NCBI GenBank assembly: GCA_016716005.1
Contig: JADJXE010000001.1
Span: 3,569,664 to 3,633,663 of the forward strand
DNA: 64,000 nucleotides
From: Acidimicrobiales bacterium
Lineage (GTDB): Bacteria > Actinomycetota > Acidimicrobiia > Acidimicrobiales > JADJXE01
Direction of reading: 5' to 3'
Below are positions 15,859 to 24,472 of the stretch, one piece after another. The notes below the pieces were generated by a model. It ran no database searches and was not told the origin of the DNA. It saw only the letters and a list, made by a program, of their open reading frames with translations. Both the position numbers and the translations under genes were made by a program. How positions within the stretch are numbered: the first letter of the stretch is position 1; the number at the start of each line of letters is the position of its first letter.

Positions 15859-17055
15859 ATGTACCCCGTTCCTCCCATCACCGAACAGGCTGACTTCTCG
15901 GTCGCCGTCGTCGACGCCGACCAGCGGTTCCGCACGAGCCTCGCCGTGCAGCTGGGGGAGCGGGCCCGGGCCGCCTCGTTCGCCTCGATCGAGGCCCTCG
16001 AGGACCGGCTGCCGCCCGGCACTCCCCTCGTCGTCGTGTTCGGCCCGACCTTCGCCGACGCTCGGGGCCTCGACGAGATCTCCCGCCTCACCCGGGCCCG
16101 CCCGGAGATCGGCGCGATCCTCGTGTCGCCGCAGCTCTCCACCGACCTGCTCCAGCAGGCGCTGCGGGCCGGTGTCCGCGACGTGCTGGCCGCGCCGGTC
16201 GATCCGATCCAGCTGGCCACGGCGGTCGAACGGGTGCTGCAGACGCTGCCGTCGGTGTACGGCCCACGGGGCGAGCAGCCCGCGTCGACCGAGCCGGCCG
16301 AGGGCCAGGGCCGGGTGCTCATCGTGTCGTCCACGAAGGGCGGCACCGGCAAGACGGTGATCGCCACGAACCTGGCCGTGGCCCTGGCCCGCAAGAGCGA
16401 CCGCCCGGTCGTGCTGGTCGACGCCGACCTCCAGTTCGGCGACGTCGCCGTGATGCTGAAGCTGGCGCCCGAGCACACGATCGTCGACGCGGTGAACGCC
16501 GTCGATCGCCTCGACCCCGCCCTGCTGCAGAGCCTGTTCACCAAGCACGATCCGTCGGGGCTCCAGGTGCTCGCGGCCCCCCTCGAGCCGGCCTTCGCCG
16601 ATCAGATCAGCGCGGCCCAGATGGTGGAGATCGTCTCGATGCTGCGCCAGCAGGCGGGCTTCGTGGTGATCGACACCCCGGCTCGTCTCGACGACATCGT
16701 CCTCGGCCTCATCGAGGTGAGCGACGACATCCTCTACGTCACCGGCATGGACATCCCGAGCATCAAGAACTCCAAGATCGGGCTGGGGATCCTGCGGCTG
16801 CTCAGCATCCCCCTGTCGAAGCTCACCACCATCCTCAACCGGGCCAACTCGAAGGTCCGGCTCGAGGTCGGGGAGGTCGAACGGACGCTGGGCGTGCGGA
16901 TCGACTGCCTGATCCCCAGTGACGTCGCCGTGCCGCAGTCGGTGAACAAGGGGGTGCCGGTGGTGCTCGACTCGCCACGCTCGGGCGTCGCCCGGGCCAT
17001 CGACCAGCTCGCTGACCAGTTCGTGACTGCCGACGCGAAGCGTCGGAAGGCCTGA
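15859..17055 (+). CDS. cpaE: Tad pilus localisation ATPase TadZ/CpaE
   Basis: 398 residues. The N-terminus (about 10-135) is a receiver-like domain (FSVAVVDADQRFR) without a clear phosphoacceptor. The C-terminus is a ParA/MinD-type ATPase with deviant Walker A KGGTGKT (160-166) and VLVDADLQFGD. TadZ/CpaE proteins place the pilus machinery at a cell pole. I chose the ATG at 15859 because the longer frame begins inside cpaB with no family similarity. Next in the operon comes the secretion ATPase. Confidence 0.92.
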   Translation: MYPVPPITEQADFSVAVVDADQRFRTSLAVQLGERARAASFASIEALEDRLPPGTPLVVVFGPTFADARGLDEISRLTRARPEIGAILVSPQLSTDLLQQALRAGVRDVLAAPVDPIQLATAVERVLQTLPSVYGPRGEQPASTEPAEGQGRVLIVSSTKGGTGKTVIATNLAVALARKSDRPVVLVDADLQFGDVAVMLKLAPEHTIVDAVNAVDRLDPALLQSLFTKHDPSGLQVLAAPLEPAFADQISAAQMVEIVSMLRQQAGFVVIDTPARLDDIVLGLIEVSDDILYVTGMDIPSIKNSKIGLGILRLLSIPLSKLTTILNRANSKVRLEVGEVERTLGVRIDCLIPSDVAVPQSVNKGVPVVLDSPRSGVARAIDQLADQFVTADAKRRKA

Positions 17056-17080
17056 CCGAGGCCGGGGAGGGACGGGCGGC

Positions 17081-18445
17081 ATGTCACTCTACAAGCGGCT
17101 CCAGGAGGCGCAGCCCGGCGCAGGGGCGACCGGGCCGGGCCGGCGTGACCCGATCCTGGACGAGCTCCGCCAGAAGATCCACCACCATCTCATCGAGTCC
17201 CTCGGGCCGATCCTCTACGACCGCCGCCTGTCCGAGGACGAGCTGCGCCGCAGGGTCCACGAGCAGCTCCAGGCGGCCCTCGTCCAGGAGCGGGCGCCCC
17301 TCTCGGCCGCCGACAAGGCCCAGCTCATCCAGGACGTCTCCGACGACATCCTCGGCTACGGCCCGATCGACCGCCTCCTCAAGGAGGACGAGATCACCGA
17401 GGTGATGGTCAACGGGCCGCACGCGGTGTACACGGAGCGCCACGGGCGGCTCGAGAGGGAGGAGGCCTCCTTCATCGACGAGTCGCACCTCCGCCGCATC
17501 ATCGACAAGATCGTCGGCCAGGTGGGCCGGCGCATCGACGAGTCCACGCCGATGGTGGACGCCCGCCTCCCCGACGGCTCCCGTGTCAACGCGGTGGTGC
17601 ACCCGCTGGCGATCGGCGGCCCGTTCCTCACGATCCGGAAGTTCTCCCGCGATCCGTTCCAGATCGACGACCTCATCCGGTTCGGCACCATCAACGCCCA
17701 CGCGGCCCGCTTCTTGCAGGCCTGCGTGGTCGGTCGGCTCAACGTCATCGTCTCGGGCGGTACGGGCACCGGCAAGACCACGATGCTCAACGTCCTCTCG
17801 TCGTTCATCCCTGCCGACGAGCGCATCATCACGGTCGAGGACTCGAAGGAGCTCCAGCTGCACCAGGAGCACGTGCTGGCGCTCGAGGCCCGCCCGCCGA
17901 ACATCGAGGGCAGGGGAGAGGTCACGATCCGCGATCTCGTGCGGAACACCCTCCGGATGCGCCCCGACCGCATCGTGGTCGGCGAGTGCCGCGCCGGTGA
18001 GGCCCTCGACATGCTCCAGGCGATGAACACGGGCCACGACGGCTCGATCACCACCATCCACTCCAACAGCCCGCGTGACACCCTGGCCCGCATCGAGACC
18101 ATGACGCTGATGGCCGGGTTCGACCTGCCGGTTCGGGCCATCCGGGAGCAGATGGCGTCGGCCCTCGACCTGATCGTGCACCTGTCGCGGCTCCGTGACG
18201 GCACCCGCCGCATCACGCACGTCACCGAGGTGCAGGGCATGGAGGGCGACGTCATCACCCTCCAGGACATCTTCCTGTTCGACTACGGCATGGGCGTCGA
18301 CGAGCAGGGTCGCTTCCGGGGTCACCTCAAGGCCACCGGCGTGCGCCCCAAGTTCACCGAGAAGCTCTCCGACCTCGGCATCCGGCTGGGCCCCGAGGTG
18401 TTCCAGCCCGAGGGCTTCGCCCGCCGCTCGACGGGGAGCGGGTGA
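17081..18445 (+). CDS. cpaF: Tad pilus assembly ATPase TadA/CpaF
   Basis: 454 residues, type II/IV secretion ATPase family. Walker A SGGTGTGKTT (Lys232), an Asp box (IITVEDSKELQL), Walker B with RPDRIVVGECRAGEALDML and the His box TGHDGSITTIHSNSP. It powers Flp pilus extension, and in some systems retraction, from the cytoplasm against TadB/TadC. The ATG follows a GGGAGGGA site. Its TGA overlaps the start of the tadB fusion gene. Confidence 0.96.
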   Translation: MSLYKRLQEAQPGAGATGPGRRDPILDELRQKIHHHLIESLGPILYDRRLSEDELRRRVHEQLQAALVQERAPLSAADKAQLIQDVSDDILGYGPIDRLLKEDEITEVMVNGPHAVYTERHGRLEREEASFIDESHLRRIIDKIVGQVGRRIDESTPMVDARLPDGSRVNAVVHPLAIGGPFLTIRKFSRDPFQIDDLIRFGTINAHAARFLQACVVGRLNVIVSGGTGTGKTTMLNVLSSFIPADERIITVEDSKELQLHQEHVLALEARPPNIEGRGEVTIRDLVRNTLRMRPDRIVVGECRAGEALDMLQAMNTGHDGSITTIHSNSPRDTLARIETMTLMAGFDLPVRAIREQMASALDLIVHLSRLRDGTRRITHVTEVQGMEGDVITLQDIFLFDYGMGVDEQGRFRGHLKATGVRPKFTEKLSDLGIRLGPEVFQPEGFARRSTGSG

Positions 18446-20388
18446 TGGAGCGCGGCCGCGCCAGCCGCGCCCTGGTCGCGCTGGTCGCGCTGGCCGTGTG
18501 TCTGGGCGCCGTGGTGGGCGCCGCCCGCCCGGCCGGCGCGCAAGCCGACGCCCGGCTGGTCATCCGCGCCGTCGATTCGCGCGAGTACCCCACGGTCGGC
18601 ATCGACGTGATGGCCATCGACGCGACGCCCGGCCCCGGCGACTTCGAGGTGTCCCAGAACGGCGTGCAGGCCTCCGATCTGTCCGCGTCGAGCCTCACCG
18701 AGCTGGGCGCCCCGGTGGGCACCGTGTTCGTGATCGACAGCTCGGAGGGCATGAAGGAGGACGCCGCGCTCGACACGACCAAGGTCGCGGTCGAGGAGTA
18801 CGTGCGCAACGCCCAGCCGAACGAGCGGTTCGCCCTCGTCGCGGTGTCGGGGGAGCCCCGCGTGGTGGTCGAGTTCACCGACGACATCGGCCTCGTCCTC
18901 GACGGGCTCGACGGGCTGGTCGCGGCCGGCACGAGCCCCATGGTCGACGGCGTGCAGGTGGGCCTGAACCTCTACGACGATCGGCCCGACCTCCAGCCGA
19001 ACCTGGTCGTCGTGTCCGGCTCGGCCGACAACGGCTCGACCCTCTCGTTCGATTCTGTGCGCGGCGGCGTGCTCGAGCAGGCGGCCGCCGTGTTCGTCGT
19101 GGGGATCGCGCTGCCGGGCTTCGACGGCGGCTCCCTGTCCGGCCTGGCGTCGGCCTCGAACGGCCTGTACGTCCAGGCCGACGACCCCGACGGCGTCGGG
19201 CCCGCGCTGCGCACGTTCCAGGCGGCCATCGAGGGCCAGTACCGCCTCGTCTACACCGGCGACCCGGCGGCCGGCAGGCTCGACCTCCTCGTGTCGGCCG
19301 GTGATCTCGAGGCGTCGGCCTCGGTCAACCCCGGCACGTACACCGAGGGCCCCGGCCTCAACCCGCAGGTGGCCGAGAAGGCGCCAGGGGCGGGTGGCTT
19401 CCTGAGCGGCACCGCCGGCAAGGTGATCGGCGCCCTGCTCGCCCTGATCGCGGTCACGATGCTCGCCTACGTGATCGGGCGGGTCGTCGTCAGCGACGAC
19501 TCGAGCCTCGAGGCCGTCCTGCGGCCCTACGCCGGCGGCTTCACCGCCCCCGACGAGGAGGGCGACGGCGACGGTTCGCTGGCCCAGACCACGGTCATGA
19601 AGCGGGCCGTCGACCTGACCACCAAGTTCGCCCAGAAGCAGGGGATGCTCACCCGTGTCGAGCGGATGCTGGAGAAGGCCGACCTCCCGCTCCGCGCCGG
19701 CGAGGCGCTGTTCTTCTACGTGGCCATGGTGGTGGTGCTCACGCTCCTGGCCCTCGTCATCAGCCGCAACCTGCTGATCGGCCTCGGGGCGCTGGCGCTG
19801 TTCGCCCTCGTCCCACCCGCGATCCTCGGCTACCTGGCCAACCGCCGGCAGAAGAAGTTCGTGTCCCAGCTCCCCGACACCCTGCAGCTGCTGTCGGGCT
19901 CCTTGCGCGCCGGGTACTCCCTGATGCAGGGCATCGAGGCCGTGGCGCAGCAGGTGGAGGATCCGATGGGTCGCGAGCTGCGTCGGGTCGTCGTGGAGTC
20001 CCGGCTCGGCCGCCCCGCCGAGGACGCCATGGAGGACGCCGCCGACCGGATGCAGAGCCCCGACTTCTCCTGGGCCGTGATGGCGATCCGCATCCAGCGC
20101 GAGGTCGGCGGCAACCTGTCGGAGCTGCTGCTCACCGTGGCCGACACGATGGTGCAGCGCGAGCGGCTGCGTCGCGACGTGAAGTCGCTCACCGCCGAGG
20201 GCAGGATCAGTGCCATCGTCCTCGGTGCCCTCCCCGTCATCCTCGGCATCGTGATGTGGGTGATCAACCCCGAGTACATCGAAGTGCTGTTCGACAACCG
20301 TCTGGGTCAGCTGATGCTCGCCGGCTCGGTGTTGCTCGCGTTCTTCGGGTTCTGGTGGATGAAGAAGACGATCGAGATCGAGGTCTGA
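18445..20388 (+). CDS. tadB: Tad platform protein TadB with N-terminal secreted VWA domain
   Basis: About 647 residues. A signal-like N-terminus (LVALVALAVCLGAVVGAARP) leads into a von Willebrand A domain (about 40-290), a membrane helix (VIGALLALIAVTMLAYVIG, about 330), a linker, two more helices, and a T2SSF/TadB domain (FVSQLPDTLQLLSGSLRAG; PDFSWAVMAIRIQREVGGNL). Ordinary TadB is about 290-320 residues and has no VWA. The VWA metal site looks partly lost: DSSEG is close to DxSxS, a Thr (AGTSPMVDG) is kept, but the last Asp is replaced (VVVSGSADN). A GTG at 18442 is an alternative start. The VWA part should face outward, attached to the pilus motor platform. Confidence 0.92.
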   Translation: MERGRASRALVALVALAVCLGAVVGAARPAGAQADARLVIRAVDSREYPTVGIDVMAIDATPGPGDFEVSQNGVQASDLSASSLTELGAPVGTVFVIDSSEGMKEDAALDTTKVAVEEYVRNAQPNERFALVAVSGEPRVVVEFTDDIGLVLDGLDGLVAAGTSPMVDGVQVGLNLYDDRPDLQPNLVVVSGSADNGSTLSFDSVRGGVLEQAAAVFVVGIALPGFDGGSLSGLASASNGLYVQADDPDGVGPALRTFQAAIEGQYRLVYTGDPAAGRLDLLVSAGDLEASASVNPGTYTEGPGLNPQVAEKAPGAGGFLSGTAGKVIGALLALIAVTMLAYVIGRVVVSDDSSLEAVLRPYAGGFTAPDEEGDGDGSLAQTTVMKRAVDLTTKFAQKQGMLTRVERMLEKADLPLRAGEALFFYVAMVVVLTLLALVISRNLLIGLGALALFALVPPAILGYLANRRQKKFVSQLPDTLQLLSGSLRAGYSLMQGIEAVAQQVEDPMGRELRRVVVESRLGRPAEDAMEDAADRMQSPDFSWAVMAIRIQREVGGNLSELLLTVADTMVQRERLRRDVKSLTAEGRISAIVLGALPVILGIVMWVINPEYIEVLFDNRLGQLMLAGSVLLAFFGFWWMKKTIEIEV

Positions 20389-20389
20389 G

Positions 20390-21301
20390 ATGCTGCTCCT
20401 GGCGCTGATCGGGATCGCGGTCGCCATCGCCCTCGTCGCGTTCATGCTGCTCTCGCAGGCCGAGGAGAAGGCGGTGGTCCGCAGCTCGCTGCGGAACCTG
20501 TCGGCCAACGACGTCGAGAACATCCGCGACCAGGAGCTGCTCGACCCGATCGGTCAGCGGGCGGTGGTGCCGGTGGTCAAGGGCCTCGGCAGCTTCGGCC
20601 GGCGCTTCACGCCCACCGGCTACCTCGACAACGTGCGCCAGAAGTTCGCGTCGCTCGGCCACGTGAGCGAGGACGACATCGACCGCTACCTCGCGGTGCG
20701 CGTGCTCACCGTGGTCGCGATCCCCGTGGCCTTCGTGCTGATCGTGGCCTTCCTGCCGGTCGAGGGGATGCTGCGACTCGCGGTGCTCGGGCTCGTGGGG
20801 CTGGCCCTGCTGCTGGGGCCGGATGCGATCCTGAACCGGCGCGTCGAGGAGCGCCAGATGGCGATCCGCATCGCCCTGCCCGACCTGCTCGACCTGCTGG
20901 TGATCAGCGTCGAGGCCGGCCTCGGCTTCGAGCAGGCGCTCGACCGCACGGTGGCGGCGGTGCCGGGGCCGCTCTCCGACGAGTTCCGCCGGATGCTGGG
21001 CCAGGTGCGGGCAGGCGCCAGCCGGGCAGACGCCATGCGGGCGCTGGAGCAGCGCGTCGACGTGCCCGAGCTGCGCTCGTTCGTGCTGGCGATCCTGCAG
21101 GCCGACACCTTCGGCGTGTCGATCGGCCGGGTCCTGCGGACCCAGGCCGACGAGATGCGGATCAAGCGCCGCCAGCTGGCGCAGGAGCGGGCCATGAAGG
21201 CGCCCGTGAAGATGCTGATCCCGATGGTGTTCTGCATCTTCCCGGCGCTGTTCGTCATCACCCTCGGCCCCGCGATGATCAACATCATGGAGAACTTCTA
21301 G
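20390..21301 (+). CDS. tadC: Tad platform protein TadC
   Basis: 303 residues of the T2SSF family with an N-terminal membrane helix, a cytoplasmic part, a central pair of helices (VLTVVAIPVAFVLIVAFL; LAVLGLVGLALLLGPDAIL) and the family core IALPDLLDLLVISVEAGLGFEQALDRTV. The C-terminal helix is MLIPMVFCIFPALFVITLGPAMI. With TadB it forms the membrane platform driven by CpaF. Starts two bases after the tadB stop. Confidence 0.95.
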   Translation: MLLLALIGIAVAIALVAFMLLSQAEEKAVVRSSLRNLSANDVENIRDQELLDPIGQRAVVPVVKGLGSFGRRFTPTGYLDNVRQKFASLGHVSEDDIDRYLAVRVLTVVAIPVAFVLIVAFLPVEGMLRLAVLGLVGLALLLGPDAILNRRVEERQMAIRIALPDLLDLLVISVEAGLGFEQALDRTVAAVPGPLSDEFRRMLGQVRAGASRADAMRALEQRVDVPELRSFVLAILQADTFGVSIGRVLRTQADEMRIKRRQLAQERAMKAPVKMLIPMVFCIFPALFVITLGPAMINIMENF

Positions 21302-21304
21302 GCC

Positions 21305-21310
21305 TAGGTT
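21305..21310 (+). promoter_or_regulatory. Possible minus-10 box of the 21318 gene
   Basis: TAGGTT followed by seven bases and then GTG, just after the tadC stop. Similar to the leaderless boxes elsewhere, with one base more spacing. Readthrough from tadC is also possible. Confidence 0.4.
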
Positions 21311-21317
21311 CAGGGGC

Positions 21318-22745
21318 GTGCGCCGCCTCGTCCATCCGAGCCTCGGAGCGGTCGTCGGCCTGGCGTTCGCCCTCTGGGGCCTCGTCATCGGGTTGCAGCC
21401 CCTGGGTGACAACAGCTTCCTCACGCACCTGGCCACGGGCCGGCTGATCCTCGACGGCGGCATCCCGCGCGCCGACCCCTACTCGTTCACCGCGTCCGGG
21501 TTGACGTGGGTGGTGCAGAGCTGGCTGGCGTCGCTGGTGTACGGGCTGGTCGATCGGTGGTGGGGCGGGCACGGTCTGCAGCTGCTCACCGGTGCCCTCA
21601 CGGCGGCGCTGGCCCTGCTGGTGTGGCGGCTCACCCGGCCGGCGGAGCAGCTGCTCGGCCGCATCGCTCTGGCCGGCGTGGTGCTGGCCGTGGGCACGGG
21701 CGCGTGGTCGGAGCGGCCGCTGCTGGTCGGGCTCGTCCTGCTGGCCCTCACCCTGGTGGTGCTCGGCGACGACGGCCCGCCGCCCTGGGTGCTCGTTCCG
21801 GTGTTCTGGCTGTGGGTCAACGTGCACGGTTCGTTCCCCCTCGGGCTTGTCGCCATCGTGGTGGTCGCGCTCGGCCGGTGGTTCGATGCGCGCCGGCCCG
21901 CCCGCGACCTGCTTCGGCTCGACGCGCTCCGCCAGACCCGGGGGACCCGGGCGCTGGGCTGGGCCGTCGCGGGCACGTTGCTGGGCGCGGTCAACCCACT
22001 CGGCCCGCGGCTGCTGGTGTTCCCCGTGGAGCTCCTCGGCCGCAGCGACGTCCTGCAGTTCGTCGTCGAGTGGCAGGCGCCGACGTTCACGGGCTGGTGG
22101 CAGCGCCTCTTCCTCGTGCAGGTCGCGGCGGCGGTGCTGGTGCTGACGCGACGGCCGTCGTGGTGCCTCGGGCTGGTCCTGGCGTCGTTCCTCCCGCTGG
22201 CGCTCATCAGCTCTCGGAACGTCGCGGTGGCGAGCCTGGTGCTGGTGGCGGCGATGGCGCCGCAGGCGAAGGGCCTCGGCACCATCGGCACCGCCCGGCG
22301 ATCCCTCGCGGTCACGCTCGGGGCCGTAGCGCTGGTGGCAGGTGGAGCGGTCGCGGTGGCGGCTGCCCTGTCGTCGCCCGCCTTCCGGTTCGACGGGTAC
22401 CCGGTGGCCGCGCTGGCGTGGGCCGATGGCGAGGGCCTCCTGGGTCCCGACCAGCGAGTGGTCACCCCCGATCTGGTGGGCAACTACCTCGAGTACCGGC
22501 GCGGCGCCGACGCCAACGTGTTCGTGGACGACCGCTACGACATGTACCCGCGTGAGGTCGTCGACGACCTGGTGGTGCTGCACCAGGGGGGGGAGCGGTG
22601 GCAGGAGGTGCTCGACGACTGGGACACCACGGCGGTCGTGTGGCCGGCCGACCTGCCCCTGTCCACGATCCTCGAGACGAGCCCGGCGTGGCGGATCGCC
22701 TACGCCGACGACGACTGGGTCGTGGCGGTGCCGTCAGGGCGCTGA
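21318..22745 (+). CDS. Polytopic membrane protein, GT-C-like, function unknown
   Basis: 475 residues with about ten hydrophobic helices and a C-terminal soluble part (LEYRRGADANVFVDDRYDMY). The first loop, DNSFLTHLATGRLILDGG followed by PRADPYSFT, resembles a widespread family of integral membrane proteins with a WWHLATG...DPFSFT pattern, probably distant GT-C glycosyltransferases. The first-loop Asp could be catalytic. It follows tadC by 16 bases and runs toward the pilin genes. A role in glycosylating the pilus or envelope is inference. Confidence 0.7.
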   Translation: MRRLVHPSLGAVVGLAFALWGLVIGLQPLGDNSFLTHLATGRLILDGGIPRADPYSFTASGLTWVVQSWLASLVYGLVDRWWGGHGLQLLTGALTAALALLVWRLTRPAEQLLGRIALAGVVLAVGTGAWSERPLLVGLVLLALTLVVLGDDGPPPWVLVPVFWLWVNVHGSFPLGLVAIVVVALGRWFDARRPARDLLRLDALRQTRGTRALGWAVAGTLLGAVNPLGPRLLVFPVELLGRSDVLQFVVEWQAPTFTGWWQRLFLVQVAAAVLVLTRRPSWCLGLVLASFLPLALISSRNVAVASLVLVAAMAPQAKGLGTIGTARRSLAVTLGAVALVAGGAVAVAAALSSPAFRFDGYPVAALAWADGEGLLGPDQRVVTPDLVGNYLEYRRGADANVFVDDRYDMYPREVVDDLVVLHQGGERWQEVLDDWDTTAVVWPADLPLSTILETSPAWRIAYADDDWVVAVPSGR

Positions 22746-22749
22746 CGCG

Positions 22750-22787
22750 CACCGGGCGAGCCCGACGGCGGATCGGCTCGCCCGGTG
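22750..22787. terminator. Hairpin between two convergent genes
   Basis: A perfect 13-base inverted repeat with a 12-base loop lies between the 21318 gene and the convergent first pilin gene. It could terminate transcription in both directions. There is no clear T run, which is common in very GC-rich genomes. Confidence 0.6.
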
Positions 22788-22813
22788 TGGCCGCGCTGTC
22801 GCTGAGCCGTGGC

Positions 22814-23008
22814 TCAGCTGGCGCTGCCCACGGAGCTGCCGACCCCATCGAGCGTGCTGGACGTCGCGCCTCCGAGGAGCGCCATCGCGGCGATGCACAC
22901 CACGGCGATCAGGGCGGCGAGGAACGCGTACTCCACGAGGGAGGCGCCCCGCTCGGTGTCGCCGAAGCGGGCCCGGACCCACGTGCTCAGGAACGCCCAT
23001 GTGATCAT
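22814..23008 (-). CDS. flp: Flp/Fap-type pilin
   Basis: A 64-residue class IVb prepilin. A leader of about 21 residues ends in TERG, followed by the Flp motif ASLVEYAFLAALIAVVCIAA, with Glu and Tyr at mature positions 5 and 6. The prepilin peptidase should cut after the Gly. The most divergent of the three copies (tail GGATSSTLDGVGSSVGSAS). Start ATG with a GGGAGC site. No prepilin peptidase gene (TadV) is in the window. Confidence 0.93.
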   Translation of the reverse strand: MITWAFLSTWVRARFGDTERGASLVEYAFLAALIAVVCIAAMALLGGATSSTLDGVGSSVGSAS

Positions 23009-23097
23009 CGAACCGCTCCCATCCTCGACGACCCGTCCCGCCGAGGGTGGTGTCGGCACGTCGGCCCCCCGTCCGCATGGGCCATTCGGCTCATTCA

Positions 23098-23139
23098 CGC
23101 GACGAGGGAGCGGGCCCGGGGGTCCGCTCCCTCGTCGCG
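23098..23139 (-). terminator. Hairpin after the middle pilin gene
   Basis: 16-base perfect inverted repeat with a 10-base loop, almost the same as the one at 23449. It lies 18 bases after the stop of the middle pilin gene. It may protect or end the upstream pilin transcript and so set the ratio of the pilins. Confidence 0.6.
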
Positions 23140-23156
23140 CTGTGGTGGCGCGGGGA

Positions 23157-23351
23157 TCAGCTGGCGCCACCGATGGAGCTGCCGACCGAGTCGAACTTGC
23201 TGGAGGCGTTGTTGCCCAGCAGTGCGATGGCGGCGATGCACACCACGGCGATGAGGGCGACCAGCAGCGCGTACTCCACGAGGGAGGCGCCCCGCTCGGT
23301 GTCGCCGAAGCGGGCCCGGACCCATGTGCTCAGGAAGTCCCATGTGATCAT
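23157..23351 (-). CDS. flp: Flp/Fap-type pilin
   Basis: A 64-residue prepilin with leader MITWDFLSTWVRARFGDTERG and the processed hydrophobic N-terminus ASLVEYALLVALIAVVCIAA; tail NNASSKFDSVGSSIGGAS. It is nearly identical to the next copy (Asp instead of Asn in the tail, leader different). The start is the ATG at 23351; longer frames have no pilin similarity. It forms part of a tandem duplication with its downstream hairpin. Confidence 0.93.
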   Translation of the reverse strand: MITWDFLSTWVRARFGDTERGASLVEYALLVALIAVVCIAAIALLGNNASSKFDSVGSSIGGAS

Positions 23352-23448
23352 CGAATCGCTCCCTCGTCGATGTGCCTGCAACCCGCAGGCGTCACCGTGT
23401 GTGTCGGCACGTCGGTCGCCGGTCCGCATGGGCCGTTCGGCCCATTCA

Positions 23449-23489
23449 CGCGACGAGGGAGCGGGCCTGGGACCCGCTCCCTCGTCGCG
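23449..23489 (-). terminator. Hairpin after the first-transcribed pilin gene
   Basis: A 17-base perfect inverted repeat with a 7-base loop, 18 bases after the stop of the pilin gene at 23507. A stable stem, close copy of the 23098 hairpin. Partial terminator or 3'-end stabiliser is likely. Confidence 0.65.
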
Positions 23490-23506
23490 CTCTGGTGAGC
23501 CTGGGA

Positions 23507-23704
23507 TCAGCTGGCGCCGCCGATGGAGCTGCCGACCGAGTTGAACTTGCTGGAGGCGTTGTTGCCCAGCAGTGCGATGGCGGCGATGCACACCACGGCG
23601 ATGAGGGCGACCAGCAGCGCGTACTCCACGAGGGAGGCGCCCCGCTCGGTGTCGCCGAAGCGGGCCCGCATCCAGGTGGCGATGAAATCGAAGGAGGTAA
23701 GCAT
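23507..23704 (-). CDS. flp: Flp/Fap-type pilin, first-transcribed copy
   Basis: A 65-residue prepilin, leader starting MLTSFDFIATWMRARFGD and ending TERG, then ASLVEYALLVALIAVVCIAA and tail NNASSKFNSVGSSIGGAS. A good AGGGAGA site precedes the ATG at 23704. It is nearest to the promoter at 23787 and so is probably the major pilin. The short 5' leader contains a small CCCCC/GGGGG hairpin. Confidence 0.94.
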   Translation of the reverse strand: MLTSFDFIATWMRARFGDTERGASLVEYALLVALIAVVCIAAIALLGNNASSKFNSVGSSIGGAS

Positions 23705-23786
23705 CGGGGATCTCCCTGTCTCTGACTCTTGCGTGGACCCCCGTCGGGGGCTTGCACGATCAGTATCGGAGGGCAGGGATGGCGAC

Positions 23787-23815
23787 TCCATAGGACGTTC
23801 GGACCATTTCGTCAA
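23787..23815 (-). promoter_or_regulatory. Sigma-70-like promoter of the pilin genes
   Basis: On the minus strand TTGACG, a 17-base spacer and TATGGA lie upstream of the first pilin gene and just after the response regulator stop. It is the best classical -35/-10 pair I see in the window, fitting a highly expressed structural protein. Confidence 0.55.
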
Positions 23816-23824
23816 CCCGGGTGC

Positions 23825-24472
23825 TCAATCGAGGTGCACGATCCCCATCCGCACCGCCCGGAGCACGGCCTGGGTCCGGTCGCGGGCGTCGAGCTTCTCG
23901 TAGATGGAGGCGAGGTGGTTCTTCACGGTCTTCTGCGAGATGTAGAGCTTGCTGGCCACCTCCGGGGGCGAGCACCCGTCGGCGATGAGCTGCAGCACCT
24001 CTTCCTCGCGCTTGGTGACCACCCGTTCCTCGTCGGGCACGGCGGGCGGGTCGAGGCGGCGGACCTCGTCGAGCATCGAAGCGGCCAGCTCGGGTGACAG
24101 CGCGGTCTCGCCGGCGGCGGCGCTGCGGATCGTCGACGCGATGTCCTCGACCGAGCAGTCCTTCACGAGGTAGCCGACGGCACCGGCGCGGATGGCCTGC
24201 GCCAGCAGCTCCTGGTCGGCGTGCATCGTCAGCATCACGACCTTCACGCCGGGATGGCGGGCGTGGACGTCTCGTGTGGCCTCGATGCCGTTCAGCTCCG
24301 GCATGCTGATGTCCATCAGCACCACGTCGGGCCCGAGCTCGTCGACCAGGTGCAGCGCCTCTTCGCCGTCGCCCGCCTCGCCGACCACCTCGAAGCCCTC
24401 GTCCTCCATCGAGCGCCGCAGGGCCTCCCGGAGCATGCGGTGGTCGTCGGCCAGCAGCAGTCTGATCGTCAA
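23825..24472 (-). CDS. NarL/LuxR-family response regulator
   Basis: 215 residues from the TTG at 24472. The receiver has LADDH and phosphoacceptor VVLMDISMPELNG, then a LuxR-type HTH (TKREEEVLQLIADGCSPPE; ISQKTVKNHLASIYEKLDARDRTQAV). The TTG overlaps the histidine kinase stop and is preceded by a good AAGGGA site; an ATG at 24505 is possible. It is cotranscribed with the kinase and lies 120 bases before the pilin genes on the same strand, so control of pilin expression is a fair inference. Confidence 0.92.
   Translation of the reverse strand: MTIRLLLADDHRMLREALRRSMEDEGFEVVGEAGDGEEALHLVDELGPDVVLMDISMPELNGIEATRDVHARHPGVKVVMLTMHADQELLAQAIRAGAVGYLVKDCSVEDIASTIRSAAAGETALSPELAASMLDEVRRLDPPAVPDEERVVTKREEEVLQLIADGCSPPEVASKLYISQKTVKNHLASIYEKLDARDRTQAVLRAVRMGIVHLD

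Larger units (their letters stand above)
23050..23704 (-). repeat. Tandem duplication of pilin gene plus hairpin (about 350-bp unit)
   Basis: The spacer starting at 23050 and the spacer starting at 23401 match over about 65 bases (GTGTCGGCACGTCGG, then GTCCGCATGGGCC and the hairpin arm). The pilin coding parts at 23157 and 23507 match with almost the same offset. This is a recent tandem duplication. Confidence 0.85.
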
